DNA of 64,000 nt from Darksidea phi (lineage: Eukaryota > Ascomycota > Dothideomycetes > Pleosporales > Lentitheciaceae): positions 1-64,000 of the forward strand of contig JASJFT010000227.1 of the NCBI GenBank assembly GCA_030770425.1, given 5' to 3'. Below the pieces are notes generated by a model. The model was not told the DNA's origin and did not search any database. It saw nothing but the letters and a program-made list of their open reading frames with translations. How positions within the stretch are numbered: position 1 is the first letter of the stretch; each line of letters starts with the position of its first letter. Shown here piece by piece: positions 1-9,480 of this stretch. Position numbers and translations under genes: made by a program.

Positions 1-598
1 CGATACCGAGGTTCGGTGGGGGGAGGTCCGTGTATGGAAGCTACGAGAATCAAATACCTCGTTTTATATACGTTTTTGCTAGCACCTAGAGGTACCAAAT
101 TCCGCCCTATTCTACTATAATACCGAAAACACCTAATCGTCGCCTTATATATCGAGAACGCGTTCAGATATAGACCCTTAGAGGAGGGTTATTATTATAA
201 TAGAAAGAGATTACGTAGAAGCTTAAGATACCTATTCCTACTATCTTACGCTACCTAAATACCCCTACGACGCCGTAAAATAGGCCCTAGAGTACTACTA
301 GTAGACTAATAAGTAGATAGAAGACCGCTTGGAATAGACCCTGAAGTACTACTAGGGGATTAATGAGTAGATGGAAGAGCGCTTGGAATAGGCCTTGAAG
401 TACTACTAGGGGACTAATAAGTAGATGGAAGACCGCTTGGAATAGGCCCTAAAGTACTACTAGGGGACTAATGAGTAGTAAGATTAGGCCCTAGCTATTA
501 GGAAGGCTTAGGACTAGTTACCGAACTTACCTAATCTAAACCCGACTAAAAATATATAGAGACTACTTAAATATCGAATCTCGAAGTAATTCCCTTAT
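1..598. repeat. RIP-mutated repetitive DNA, left flank
   Basis: AT-rich DNA dominated by TpA with very few CpA or TpG dinucleotides, the signature left by repeat-induced point mutation. Apart from the 54-bp tandem repeat at 281-478 and a decayed plus-strand reading frame around it, I recognise no gene. The segment probably continues beyond the left edge. Confidence 0.6.
281..478 (+). repeat. 54-bp tandem repeat inside a RIP-decayed ORF
   Basis: About 3.7 head-to-tail copies of a 54-bp unit begin at 281, 335, 389 and 443. The copies differ by a few transitions. Because 54 is a multiple of three, one plus-strand frame reads as an 18-residue repeat rich in Tyr, Glu and Leu, with TAG codons where CAG or TGG are expected before RIP. 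The same decayed frame continues to about position 600, where element A interrupts it, and appears to resume after 2060. I recognise no protein family. It could be a repeat-containing host gene that was duplicated and mutated, or part of a transposon. Confidence 0.7.
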
Positions 599-2060
599 AT
601 AGAGGAAGAGTAAGTAACCCCTCCCCTAGGAGCTTAGGCTACTACCCGGCGTAACGTCACGTTGGCTCCTAGGCTAGCTGTATTTTTCGTAATTCTAATC
701 ACCTTATTATATTTTAATGTTTCGACATCTTACGTAATAGTATAGGTAGTAACTATACGATAATAATAGCTCCTAATTTACTAATAATATATATAGATAG
801 TTAAACGCGCTAATAACGCCGAACCTTCTACCCTCCCTAGCTAGGTATTCCCGTCGTTCTCCGTCTCTACGCCATCGTTCGTACTATATCTATTATAGAT
901 ACTAGCTTAATCTTCTACGTTATATATTAGCTCCCTCGATAGCCTTTTAAGAAGGCCAATTTCTTCTTCCTTAACCATCTTCTCTATATAAGCTTTTCCT
1001 CCAGCCTACGTAGACGGTATAGGCGCTTGGTATAGTGGTCAAACACCTGGCAGAGACTTGGCTGGCGCCAAAAGTCTAGTCGGTTCGAACCCGGCGGCGC
1101 TCAAAAGCAACCTTGTGTGCGCTGACCATCCCCGCTCGCTAACCAGCCTTCGTCTACTCTCTTCTAAAGGGGGGCGACTATTCCTTTAAGCTTCCTAGAG
1201 GCTTTCCCCTACGAGATAAATATAGGATAGAAGCAAGCTCAAGATATGTCCACATCTATATAAGCGCGTGGCACGTCCCTTATACCCCACGGGAGGCTCG
1301 TTGTAGATAGAATATCTATAGGACGTTAATCAATCTCAATCAATCAATCAATCACGTAGACGGTATAGCTACCTCTAGACGAAACGCCTATCCTCGTTAT
1401 ATAGGAGCCTCGGACAGGAATATAATATAGGTAACTACTAATAGCTATACGAGAATTCTATTACCGCTCGTTCCCTCGAATATATCTAACATATAGTTGG
1501 TTTTATATTAATAGTTGTTATAATCGAGGAGCTCTATCGATAGTACCTCCCGCTTGTAGCGCCGGGGATGCTCTACCGCGATATTAGAAAGGTTTAGAGC
1601 GCTATACTCGAATAGCCTATTTTACTCTAGTTCCTTCTACTAAAGGTCCTACTAAAGGACTAGGTAAACGATTGTTGGTAAAGATATATAGTTAGTAGGT
1701 ATTGATATAAGAAAGCTGGCTAAGGATAAGAGATAGATATAAGTAGGATACTAGTATTATCGTAGATAATTTTTATACTATAGGTAGTAGTATTGGTACG
1801 CTAACTCCTCGCTACCATTATTCGTCTTCTAACGCTCTATAGTTCGGTATTATATATTATTTCTCGTCTAGCGCCTTAATATTCGAAATATTACCTCGTC
1901 GCTTATAATCGATAGTATTATATATAGCTCTATAGCTCTATTATCGTATATAAGATATAGGTATAGTACCTCTACTATATATAAACTCCTACTATATTTC
2001 GTACGGACCTTTTAAAGAGACTCCTACTATATAAAATCAAATCAAATAGAGGAAGAGTAA
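599..2060 (+). mobile_element. Element A, copy 1 (RIP-mutated, carries a nested SINE)
   Basis: Copy 1 of a roughly 1.06-kb repeat. It is flanked by a 15-bp direct repeat (599-613 and 2046-2060) that looks like a target-site duplication. Aligned by eye with copy 2 (35647-36704) it runs co-linear, and nearly all differences are CpA to TpA or TpG to TpA, which is RIP. The left end is C/T-rich, followed by a stem-forming region; the right end is a short CAAAT-type tail. Long duplications plus a simple tail point to target-primed (LINE-type) retrotransposition, but no reverse transcriptase is present, so it would be non-autonomous. A 331-bp SINE is inserted at 1023-1353. Without the SINE and its duplicated site the body is about 1086 bp. 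Confidence 0.72.
1023..1353 (+). mobile_element. tRNA-derived SINE, apparently full length
   Basis: A 331-bp insertion bounded by a perfect 15-bp direct repeat (1008-1022 and 1354-1368). The first ~79 bases resemble a tRNA: an A box TGGTATAGTGG at 1028-1038, a B box GGTTCGAACCC at 1082-1092, a T-arm-like hairpin around the B box, and terminal GCGC/GCGC complementarity. An unrelated body of about 230 bp follows, ending in a (TCAA)n tail at about 1328-1353. Copy 2 of the host repeat has the uninterrupted site near 36100. Unlike its surroundings, the SINE keeps many CpA and TpG dinucleotides, so RIP has not touched it. A Pol III promoter, 3' simple repeat and long duplication together make the SINE call firm. 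Confidence 0.88.
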
Positions 2061-2398
2061 AGGTAATATTTATTAGAGGAGTAGGAAATAATTAGCTTAG
2101 ATAACTATTTAAAGTATATTCGAGAGATAAGAGATTGGTATTAGGTAGTAATTTAGACTAGGGGTAACTATATAAAGTACTAATAGAATATTATTCTATA
2201 TATAATATATATAGAAAACGGTATAGCGTAAGTACTCGGTAACGCTTAGGAGAACCCTCGGTATTACCCGTTTATAATACCCCCTTATAGGTCCTTTAAT
2301 TAAAAAATACCCTCTCTATACCGAATCTGCGCCTACTATAGCTAGTAGCACTCTAATAGCTCTAAGGGCCCTAGTAGGCTTAGCTACTACTAATAAAT

Positions 2399-2878
2399 CG
2401 AGATTCTTACCCTACGTAACTACGCCAGCTGGTCCTATACGCAGATTAGTAGCGTCCTTATAATCCCGCGTTCTACTATTCGTCGTATAATTAGCCTACC
2501 TAAGACGCCTAAGAAGCCTTAAGGTAGGCCGCCTATTCTCGATACTATTAAGTACTAGCGCCTAATCTAGTAGGTAACTATTAATAGCTACTATTAACGG
2601 CTTAGTTTCCTCCTTATTATAGAACTAGAAGGGACATAAGTCTATAAGTATACGCTTATTAAAGTATTTAAGAAAGAGGTATATTTCCGCCGTAAAGTAA
2701 CTAAGAAGCTATTTCTTATAGAGGAATACCGTCGCGATCGTCTAGCCTAGACTCAAGCTTACGTTAATTAAAACGACTAGTAGTAGTTACGGGTTATATA
2801 GATAGATAAGTACTTAATAGCTTATAGTTATAGATAGGTATACGTTACTCGGCGTATAAAAGAGAAGTATAAGCTACC
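2399..2878 (+). pseudogene. Decayed Tc1/mariner-type transposase fragment
   Basis: One plus-strand frame, with many in-frame TAG, TAA and TGA codons, reads as a Tc1/mariner-like transposase of fungi. An HTH-like N-terminal segment (around IPRSTIRR, then a PKTPKKP-x-GRPPI motif) is followed by a segment ending in YFRRKV and EEYRRDRLA, and then a VTRRIKEKY motif near the first part of the catalytic domain. The stops fall where CAG, CAA or TGG would be RIP-mutated. The fragment stops abruptly about 40 bp from the chitinase stop codon, so the rest of the transposase, including the later catalytic residues, is missing. Confidence 0.72.
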
Positions 2879-2915
2879 TTGAATACTTGGAGCTACCACG
2901 CCGACTTCACATTTC

Positions 2916-5900
2916 TCATGTCAACCCAGTATCGCTGATCGCAGAATTGCGGATCTTGTCTTTGAGGTCTTCGATTTCCGCCAAACCGTCGTCAAAATTC
3001 TCGTTGTCGTCGTCTCTTCTTGTCATGCCATGCAGGGCGGTAATCCCGTTTTCAGCAGTAGTGATAGCTCTTAGTCGAATGTGTTGCAGGAAGTCTCGGA
3101 CCCATTCGTCCCAATATGCAGTGAATTGTACTTGCTCATTTGGGTGGTCGGAGTTCCACTGGGCCTGCCATCTTCCAAATTCGCTACGCAAATTGTTGAA
3201 GTTGTCGATCATTACTCGATGAACTCGTGGGACATTCAGATAGTTGAACACACCAAGAGCCTCACGGTATGAATTGACCGCATTCCAGATACTTGCTTGG
3301 CCTCTTCGATACCTCAATTCAAATGATCTCGGGTCGAAGAAGTTTTTTAATAGCCACAACTATCAGAGTCTTAGTAAATCTCAGGAGCCCATTTAGAAGA
3401 AGGAGCACTGCAACTAACCTGCTGCTTTGTGTTGTTGATGTCACCTTCGAGGATCACGAATGGTGCTCGGTTGAACCTAGTGCCCAGTACAACTGGTAGT
3501 CGTAAGGCCGGTTCTGCTGGATTCTCGCCACCAGGTAACTCAACGCGATTTGCACCTTGCAAAAAGGTGTCCGAGCGGAAAATTTCCGACAACATTCTTC
3601 CAATGTTGGCAGAGGACGTTATTGGCGTCCGACCTGATGGAAGAGTGCCAAAGGAGGAATCATGCAGAAACCTTGGAGGCGTATTCATTTCGTGGACATG
3701 CTCAGCTAGAGGTTATTAGCAAAGCGTGTGAGACTACAATGGAGACGAAATAAGAACACCTACTAGCAAAGTCGCGGTCAGTACCCTCAGGAGCTCGAAC
3801 AGGATTTTCCGGTAAAGCGTGTGTGGTTATCTCAGCATTTCTGCAGTCATCCCAGTCCATCATGGTGTAGGCGTTATCCATCTGGAAGTCGCCTTCACCA
3901 TTCTCTTCATAGTCGCACCAGTCCCCAACGTGAACATGCTGCTCATCATTGTATGAGAGGGTTCTAGTTGTGCTGCCATCGCGAACAGTGAATGTTCTCT
4001 GTGTAACCCGACGCTCCAGAGTCTTTCGAGACTGTAATGTCTCAAATTGCGCTTGACTTGTTGTGTTCGACAACTCCTCTGGGGCGGAAAGGATTCCACT
4101 CAATATATTTCTCCTTTTGCAAGCACGGCCCGCTTCAGCTGGACCATCCTCGTCGTTAGAGCAGTCGAGGTCGCCAGATTGACAGAGGGAGAAGTTGCAT
4201 TTTGGCTCCTTCCTCAATCCTGTCGGACAACTGAGCAAAGTCTTGAAGTGTGCTAGCGTGGCATCACCGTCATACTCAATGTAATGTGGATTGGGGCCCT
4301 TTTTCGGATCATGATCATCATCACCTGGCGATCCTGAATCCACCTGTTTGGCACCTAATCTTTCTCCAACCAATCTCGTTTGAGAAGAGTCGGGATTGAA
4401 TGCAGCGATGGTCTCGGTACCACCACTGGCATAGATAAGACCCGCTGAGGCCTTGTCTGACCCTATCGATACCGTAAACTTTTTATTTTCGACTTGAACG
4501 GCAGTATAGGAGTCCGTAGTCCCCGTGATATTGAGGCCTAGAAACTCTCCCGAGTTTCCATATTTATTGAAGACGATTTCAAGGCCAGTCTGGGTGGTGG
4601 TGCGAATCTCGAACCCCCCGTTCGTGGCTTGTTTGATAGCGCCTTGGAAGGCTTTGCCGCTTCCTTTTGGATTTATAGCTCCGTTACCAGTGGGTAAGCC
4701 AAGACCTGATGATGGATATCCTTGCTTGAGTGATCCTGCTGTTGCGGTTTGGTAGGAAATGGTGAAGTTGCCCTCCATCTCCATCTGCGCGGTCACGCCA
4801 ACATCGGCGTTGAACCATGGTCTGAAATGGCCAATACCGGGATGGCGAAACTCATACATGCTCAGAGCAGTACGTTGGAGCGGGAACTCGGTGGTGTCAT
4901 CGGACGAAATCTTGCCTCTTGCCGACACAGAGTAGTCGAGGCCGACTTTGGTGACAGCATCGAAGAATGTATACGCCTCACTGACAATCCAGGGTGAAAT
5001 CTTCCCGATGAGCGTGAAGCCCCACTTAGCCTCGATTTGCGCGGAAATGTCTGTTTTGATGTCAAGATATGCATTGCCGCCTCCTGAGCAAGATTCCTTG
5101 TTTGCGTAGACCTCCCTGGAAAATGTTTTGTCGATATTTCGGACTCCTTCTTGACCGCTTCGCATATTATTGTACTTGTTTTTCCACCAGTCGTCCTTGC
5201 CAAAGCCTCGTGTCCGCAGTTCGTCACGTTTCTTGAGACTTCCAGGCTCGTCAACAATGTCGTCCCAGTAGCTGGGAACACTGGAGTAATCAACACGGAA
5301 GAATATGTCGCCCCCATCTCTCTTGACCAGTCCGAAATTGTAATCGAAAGTGAGCTCCATCACAGGGCCTGGTGCCCCCAGAAGGTGGGCTGGGCGGCTC
5401 TGATTTGATGATTGTTCCACCTTGTGAGCAACGGCATATGTGCCTGGTCCACAATTGTCAGGCATCTTCAGAACTGTACCCTCAATGCCATCGAGGAGCA
5501 TGTCATCACAATTAGATCCAGCTCCGACATTCAGACAGATATATCGTACGGTCTGCCTGTGCTCGCCTTGGACCCTGTCGCAATCGATGAATTCAAGATG
5601 AGAACCGTCCCGCTTGTTGACACTTGATACTGAGGATTTAGGTCCATCGATAACGATGAGGCCCCAAGTACCTTGTCCTGGTTGCGTGGTTGAGCCAGTA
5701 CTTCCTATCCCACTCTGAGTATCGAATTTGACGTCGTTGGCCAGTGGAGGCAGCTCTGGAAATAGATATTCAAGTTTGACCGGCGGAAATGCCTCAATGC
5801 CGGGTGGATTGCAGCATAGAGCCTTGTTGCGACCCCATCTGCACGTGTTTCTCCCGTCACCAAATCTATCGGTCATTATCTCAATTGACCCGTCGTCCTT

Positions 5901-8629
5901 GCCGTCCTTGGTGCATGTGTTGTCCGCGCAGTCCCCTTTGCCCACCCAGTGACATTTGCTGAATTGGGCGGGTTTGGGACAACAGAATTTGCGATACCCA
6001 TTTGCTGGTGGAGAAAAGGGAGATCCTTTATCTGGACCGGTATTGCATTCGCTTGTCGTATAAGCTTTGGCAATCTCTTCGTAACCACTCGCACAGTCCG
6101 ACTCGCACTTCTCGAAGCGGCATTGGTCGATTAAATCCGCCCACCGATCTGCCTTGCAACAGAAGATTTGCCATCCTGACGTACAGTGGTTATGGGAACC
6201 ATCGCCATCTGAGCCGCGAATGCTGAGGAGATTAATTTCGCCCTTGTGGCATTGCCCATTGCACAAACCACCCCTCTCTCCTCCTCGCCACTCGCACGAA
6301 CTTGGGGCATTTGTTATAGGACAACATACTACATCAATTTTGTCCTTGCCACAATATCCAGTTCGCGTTCCCATTTTCACAAGGCCATCTTCTTTTTTGC
6401 AGGCTTTATCAACATCGTTTTTCGAGTGGCAAGAAATCGTGCATTTTCCGCCATTACTCCAGTGCTGTGACACAGCGTCTCCGTTAGGGTTGACGGAGCC
6501 AGGATCCGGAGGCACGATGACACCGACTGATCGTTTGACAAGTCCAGAAAGAGCAGAAAAATTGTCGTCATCCAGGTCGACTGCCCAGATCATGACACCG
6601 CCTAGGCTGAAAGTCCAAAGAAAATTTGTCAGTCAAGTTTTGGGGACTAAAAGGTAAGACTCACCCCACGATATCTGCCCAATCTGTTTTCGTACTGAAT
6701 GTTTCGGAGTCGTCGTAGGAAATCCATTGATTGTCATTGTAGACAACATACTTGACCCCCTCTTCTTTGAGATGCACAGGCTCCGCTCGGCGGGTAATGG
6801 CGATATCACGACCGCCATCCCGCGCCTTGAGAGTGCGGCCCTTGATAACATCCATGATCTCGAAGTAACCCAAGATACCACCTTCACCGGTACAAGGCCC
6901 CTTTTGGGCCTGGTCTCCAAAGGGGCAGCCTGGGGCTGTACAACTTGGGTCCTTAAGAGTGAAGCTTCTTCCGTAGAAACCAACACCAAACACAACCTTC
7001 TCCGGAGGCACACCCACTCTCCAGAGTAAATTGGCCGCTTCCTTAATCTCGGTCATATTTGTATGGCCATACACGTTGTTTCCAATAGGGTTGAGCCTGT
7101 CCCAATATCCCTGTAGATTGTAAGCAAGAAAGAAGATAGAATACATATATACTAACATGCAAGTCATAGGACATCAAATTAATCCAATCCACATATGGAA
7201 GCGAGTTGGGAAGATCAAACCAACGTAAGTACCAGTAACTAGACGGGATGGTGAACGTGAGGCCGTACTTTCTCGGACGACTATCAAATGTCGCGCGCAG
7301 CGTTTTGAGCAGTTGAACAAAGTTAGCTGTGTCCTCTGGTTTACCACCACGGTCATCTGCTCCGGGATATTCCCTGGAAACTGTTAGCCTTAGACCTCAT
7401 AGGACGTCTATCTACTTACCAATCAAGATCGACGCCATCAAATCCATAAAGCTCCATGAAAGATACTACATTGTTCGCGAATGTCTGACGCTTCGATGCA
7501 TCTGCAGCAATTTCGCCCCATAGAGCCTGCGTTGGAGTACCGGGATCTGAGAATGTCCAGCCACCAATCGATACAAAGACTTGCAGACCAGCATTTCCGG
7601 ATTTCATGGAAGCCACGTCGGCAACATCTCTAAACAGGTTGGATGGCGTGTCTCCATTCATAGTGGTGACTTTGTAGGTCCCAGGCTCGATATAGGCAAA
7701 GGCGAAGTTGATGTGGGTCAATGCGTCAATAGGTATGCCTAAAATATTAATATGCCTCTAGTTATTATATCATAAAGGAGACTTACCCCTGGGTCCCATT
7801 GTGTGGCATGGTCGCGATCCGCTCCATGCCTCGTAGTAGCCGATCACCCTTTTCTGGAAGCCATCGTTATTTCGTCCCGGTGGAGGGCTAGGAGTTCCAC
7901 AATTGCTTTGGCATTTGCTGTCGCAAAACTCCGCGGTCGTGCCACAAAATCTGAAGACAATCAGGTCCATGAAGATCTCATGGCTTCACAGAAATTTGAA
8001 CTTACCCAAATTGAGAGCAGCATACATTCAAGGGGCAAGTTTTTCCAGGCTGTAGTGCGTACTGACCACACTCTGCATGAGCGTCACAATTGGATGTGCA
8101 TCCGTTTCCGCAGTAAGTTGCCCCTGTAGTGAATGAGCATGCTGTTTCCAACAATACGCCTTCTTTCCGTTACTGACCATAACCACAATTGCCTGATTCG
8201 CCACAGCATGCTCCGTTCTTGCATGGGCGGCCAACGGCACAGGTATGATCATCATCGATCGCTTGACGAGCTACTAGCCTGTCGCAATTGGAAGTGCATC
8301 CATCTCCGCAGTAACCAGGCCCTACAGTGAATTAGCATGCTGTTCTCAACATCACGTCTTCATCCTCGGTGCTTACCATAACCACAATAGCCTGATGCAC
8401 CACAGCAGGCTCCATTTTGGCATGGCCTGCCTATGGCACAAGTATCTTTGTTACCGTTAACTTGACGAGTCACAAGATCAAGTCTTGTTTGCAGACTGCC
8501 TTCTGTTTCACGGTGTTGGGTGACCTTTGGCGTTGTTGGAAAATAAGAAAAAGAGAGGGATGTAATGAGCGCTGCGAGAATCAGCAAGGTGAAGCCGATC
8601 TGCCTCAACCTCGTTTCTTCTCTCATCAT
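2916..8629 (-). CDS. Subgroup C (killer-toxin-like) chitinase: three CBM18 modules, GH18 domain, long C-terminal region
   Basis: Predicted secreted endochitinase, about 1741 residues. My splice model has ten exons: 8629-8377, 8321-8178, 8123-8006, 7950-7797, 7738-7420, 7374-7157, 7110-6665, 6606-3764, 3705-3419 and 3359-2916. Junctions are GT-AG and the total (5226 nt) stays in frame. After an N-terminal hydrophobic segment come three Cys-rich CBM18 modules (residues ~63-97, 112-146, 149-188), then GH18 (~205-565) with the catalytic motif DGVDLDWE (Glu ~331) and a late WAVDLDD motif. The ~1170-residue C-terminal part starts with Cys-rich repeats (~590-850) and resembles the uncharacterised tail of fungal killer-toxin-like chitinases. 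Family members hydrolyse chitin and are linked to cell-wall turnover or antagonism. LysM domains are absent here but lie in the divergent neighbour. The start could be 8629 or 8626. Confidence 0.9.
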
Positions 8630-8848
8630 GATAATTCTCTGACGAGAGACGAGAAAATTGGCAAATGCTGTGAAAGATATTCGTCGGCAGCGAAGCACCA
8701 GGAGTTCAATTTTAAAGCCTCGGGCATTGTACAGGACTGCATCCTGCAAACTACTTGATTATGGCCTGTGACCCGCTCCAGAATGGGCTAATTTCCACCT
8801 ACCATGGCCATTAGTACAGTAACTATTGTAGAAAGTTTTATTGGCTGT

Positions 8849-9346
8849 ACGCCCCGTCTTATAGTTAGAGTAGCTCAAGGTGGTGTCCAATTGGCTACTC
8901 TTTCCGCTAAGGCAACACGAAGTCCGCGGATGATCACAAGGCTGGTCATGCGTGGCTCTTAGATTAACATCTTAGCACGGTTGGTACGGATATTTGCCTA
9001 ACAGGCTTCCTTTTTGGGCATAGGTGCAAGTTCGTGTATATTACGGTTACTCCTTTTCCTTGTTTTGGGTATACACAGTACTACAATAGCATTTTTTACG
9101 CCCTGTCTTATGGTTAGAGTAGCTCAAGGTGGTGTCTAAGTGGCTACTCTTTCCGCTAAGGCAACACGAAGTCCGCGGATGATCACAAGGCTGGTCATGC
9201 GTGGCTCTTAGATTAACATCTTAGCACGGTTGGTACGGATATTTGCCTAACAGGCTTCTTTTTTGGGCATAGGCACAAGTTCGTGTATATTACGGTTACT
9301 CCTTTTCCTTGTTTTGGGTATACACAGTACTACAATAGTATTTTTT
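8849..9346. repeat. 249-bp direct tandem duplication in the chitinase/LysM promoter
   Basis: Two adjacent copies, 8849-9097 and 9098-9346, of exactly 249 bp each; a few bases of a third copy (ACGCCC) start at 9347. They differ at roughly eight positions, mostly transitions. The pair fills most of the ~850-bp gap between the divergent chitinase and LysM start codons, so any transcription-factor site in the unit is doubled. I see no ORF, terminal inverted repeat or target-site duplication, so this looks like unequal exchange or a replication duplication rather than a transposon. Confidence 0.93.
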
Positions 9347-9480
9347 ACGCCCCTAATAATGCTGAGGTGCAGAGCAAATTTGCGGAAGGTGGATGTTCAA
9401 CTGCATCTCTTCAATGTGCTGGTCGACAGTCAAATCTTGAACGAGAAGTCTTTGCATGAATGCACACACTTACTGCAATT

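Noticed and set aside
1023..1101. A functional tRNA gene
   Set aside because: It has A and B boxes, but it is the head of a 331-bp unit with a simple-repeat tail and its own target-site duplication, so a SINE is the better explanation.
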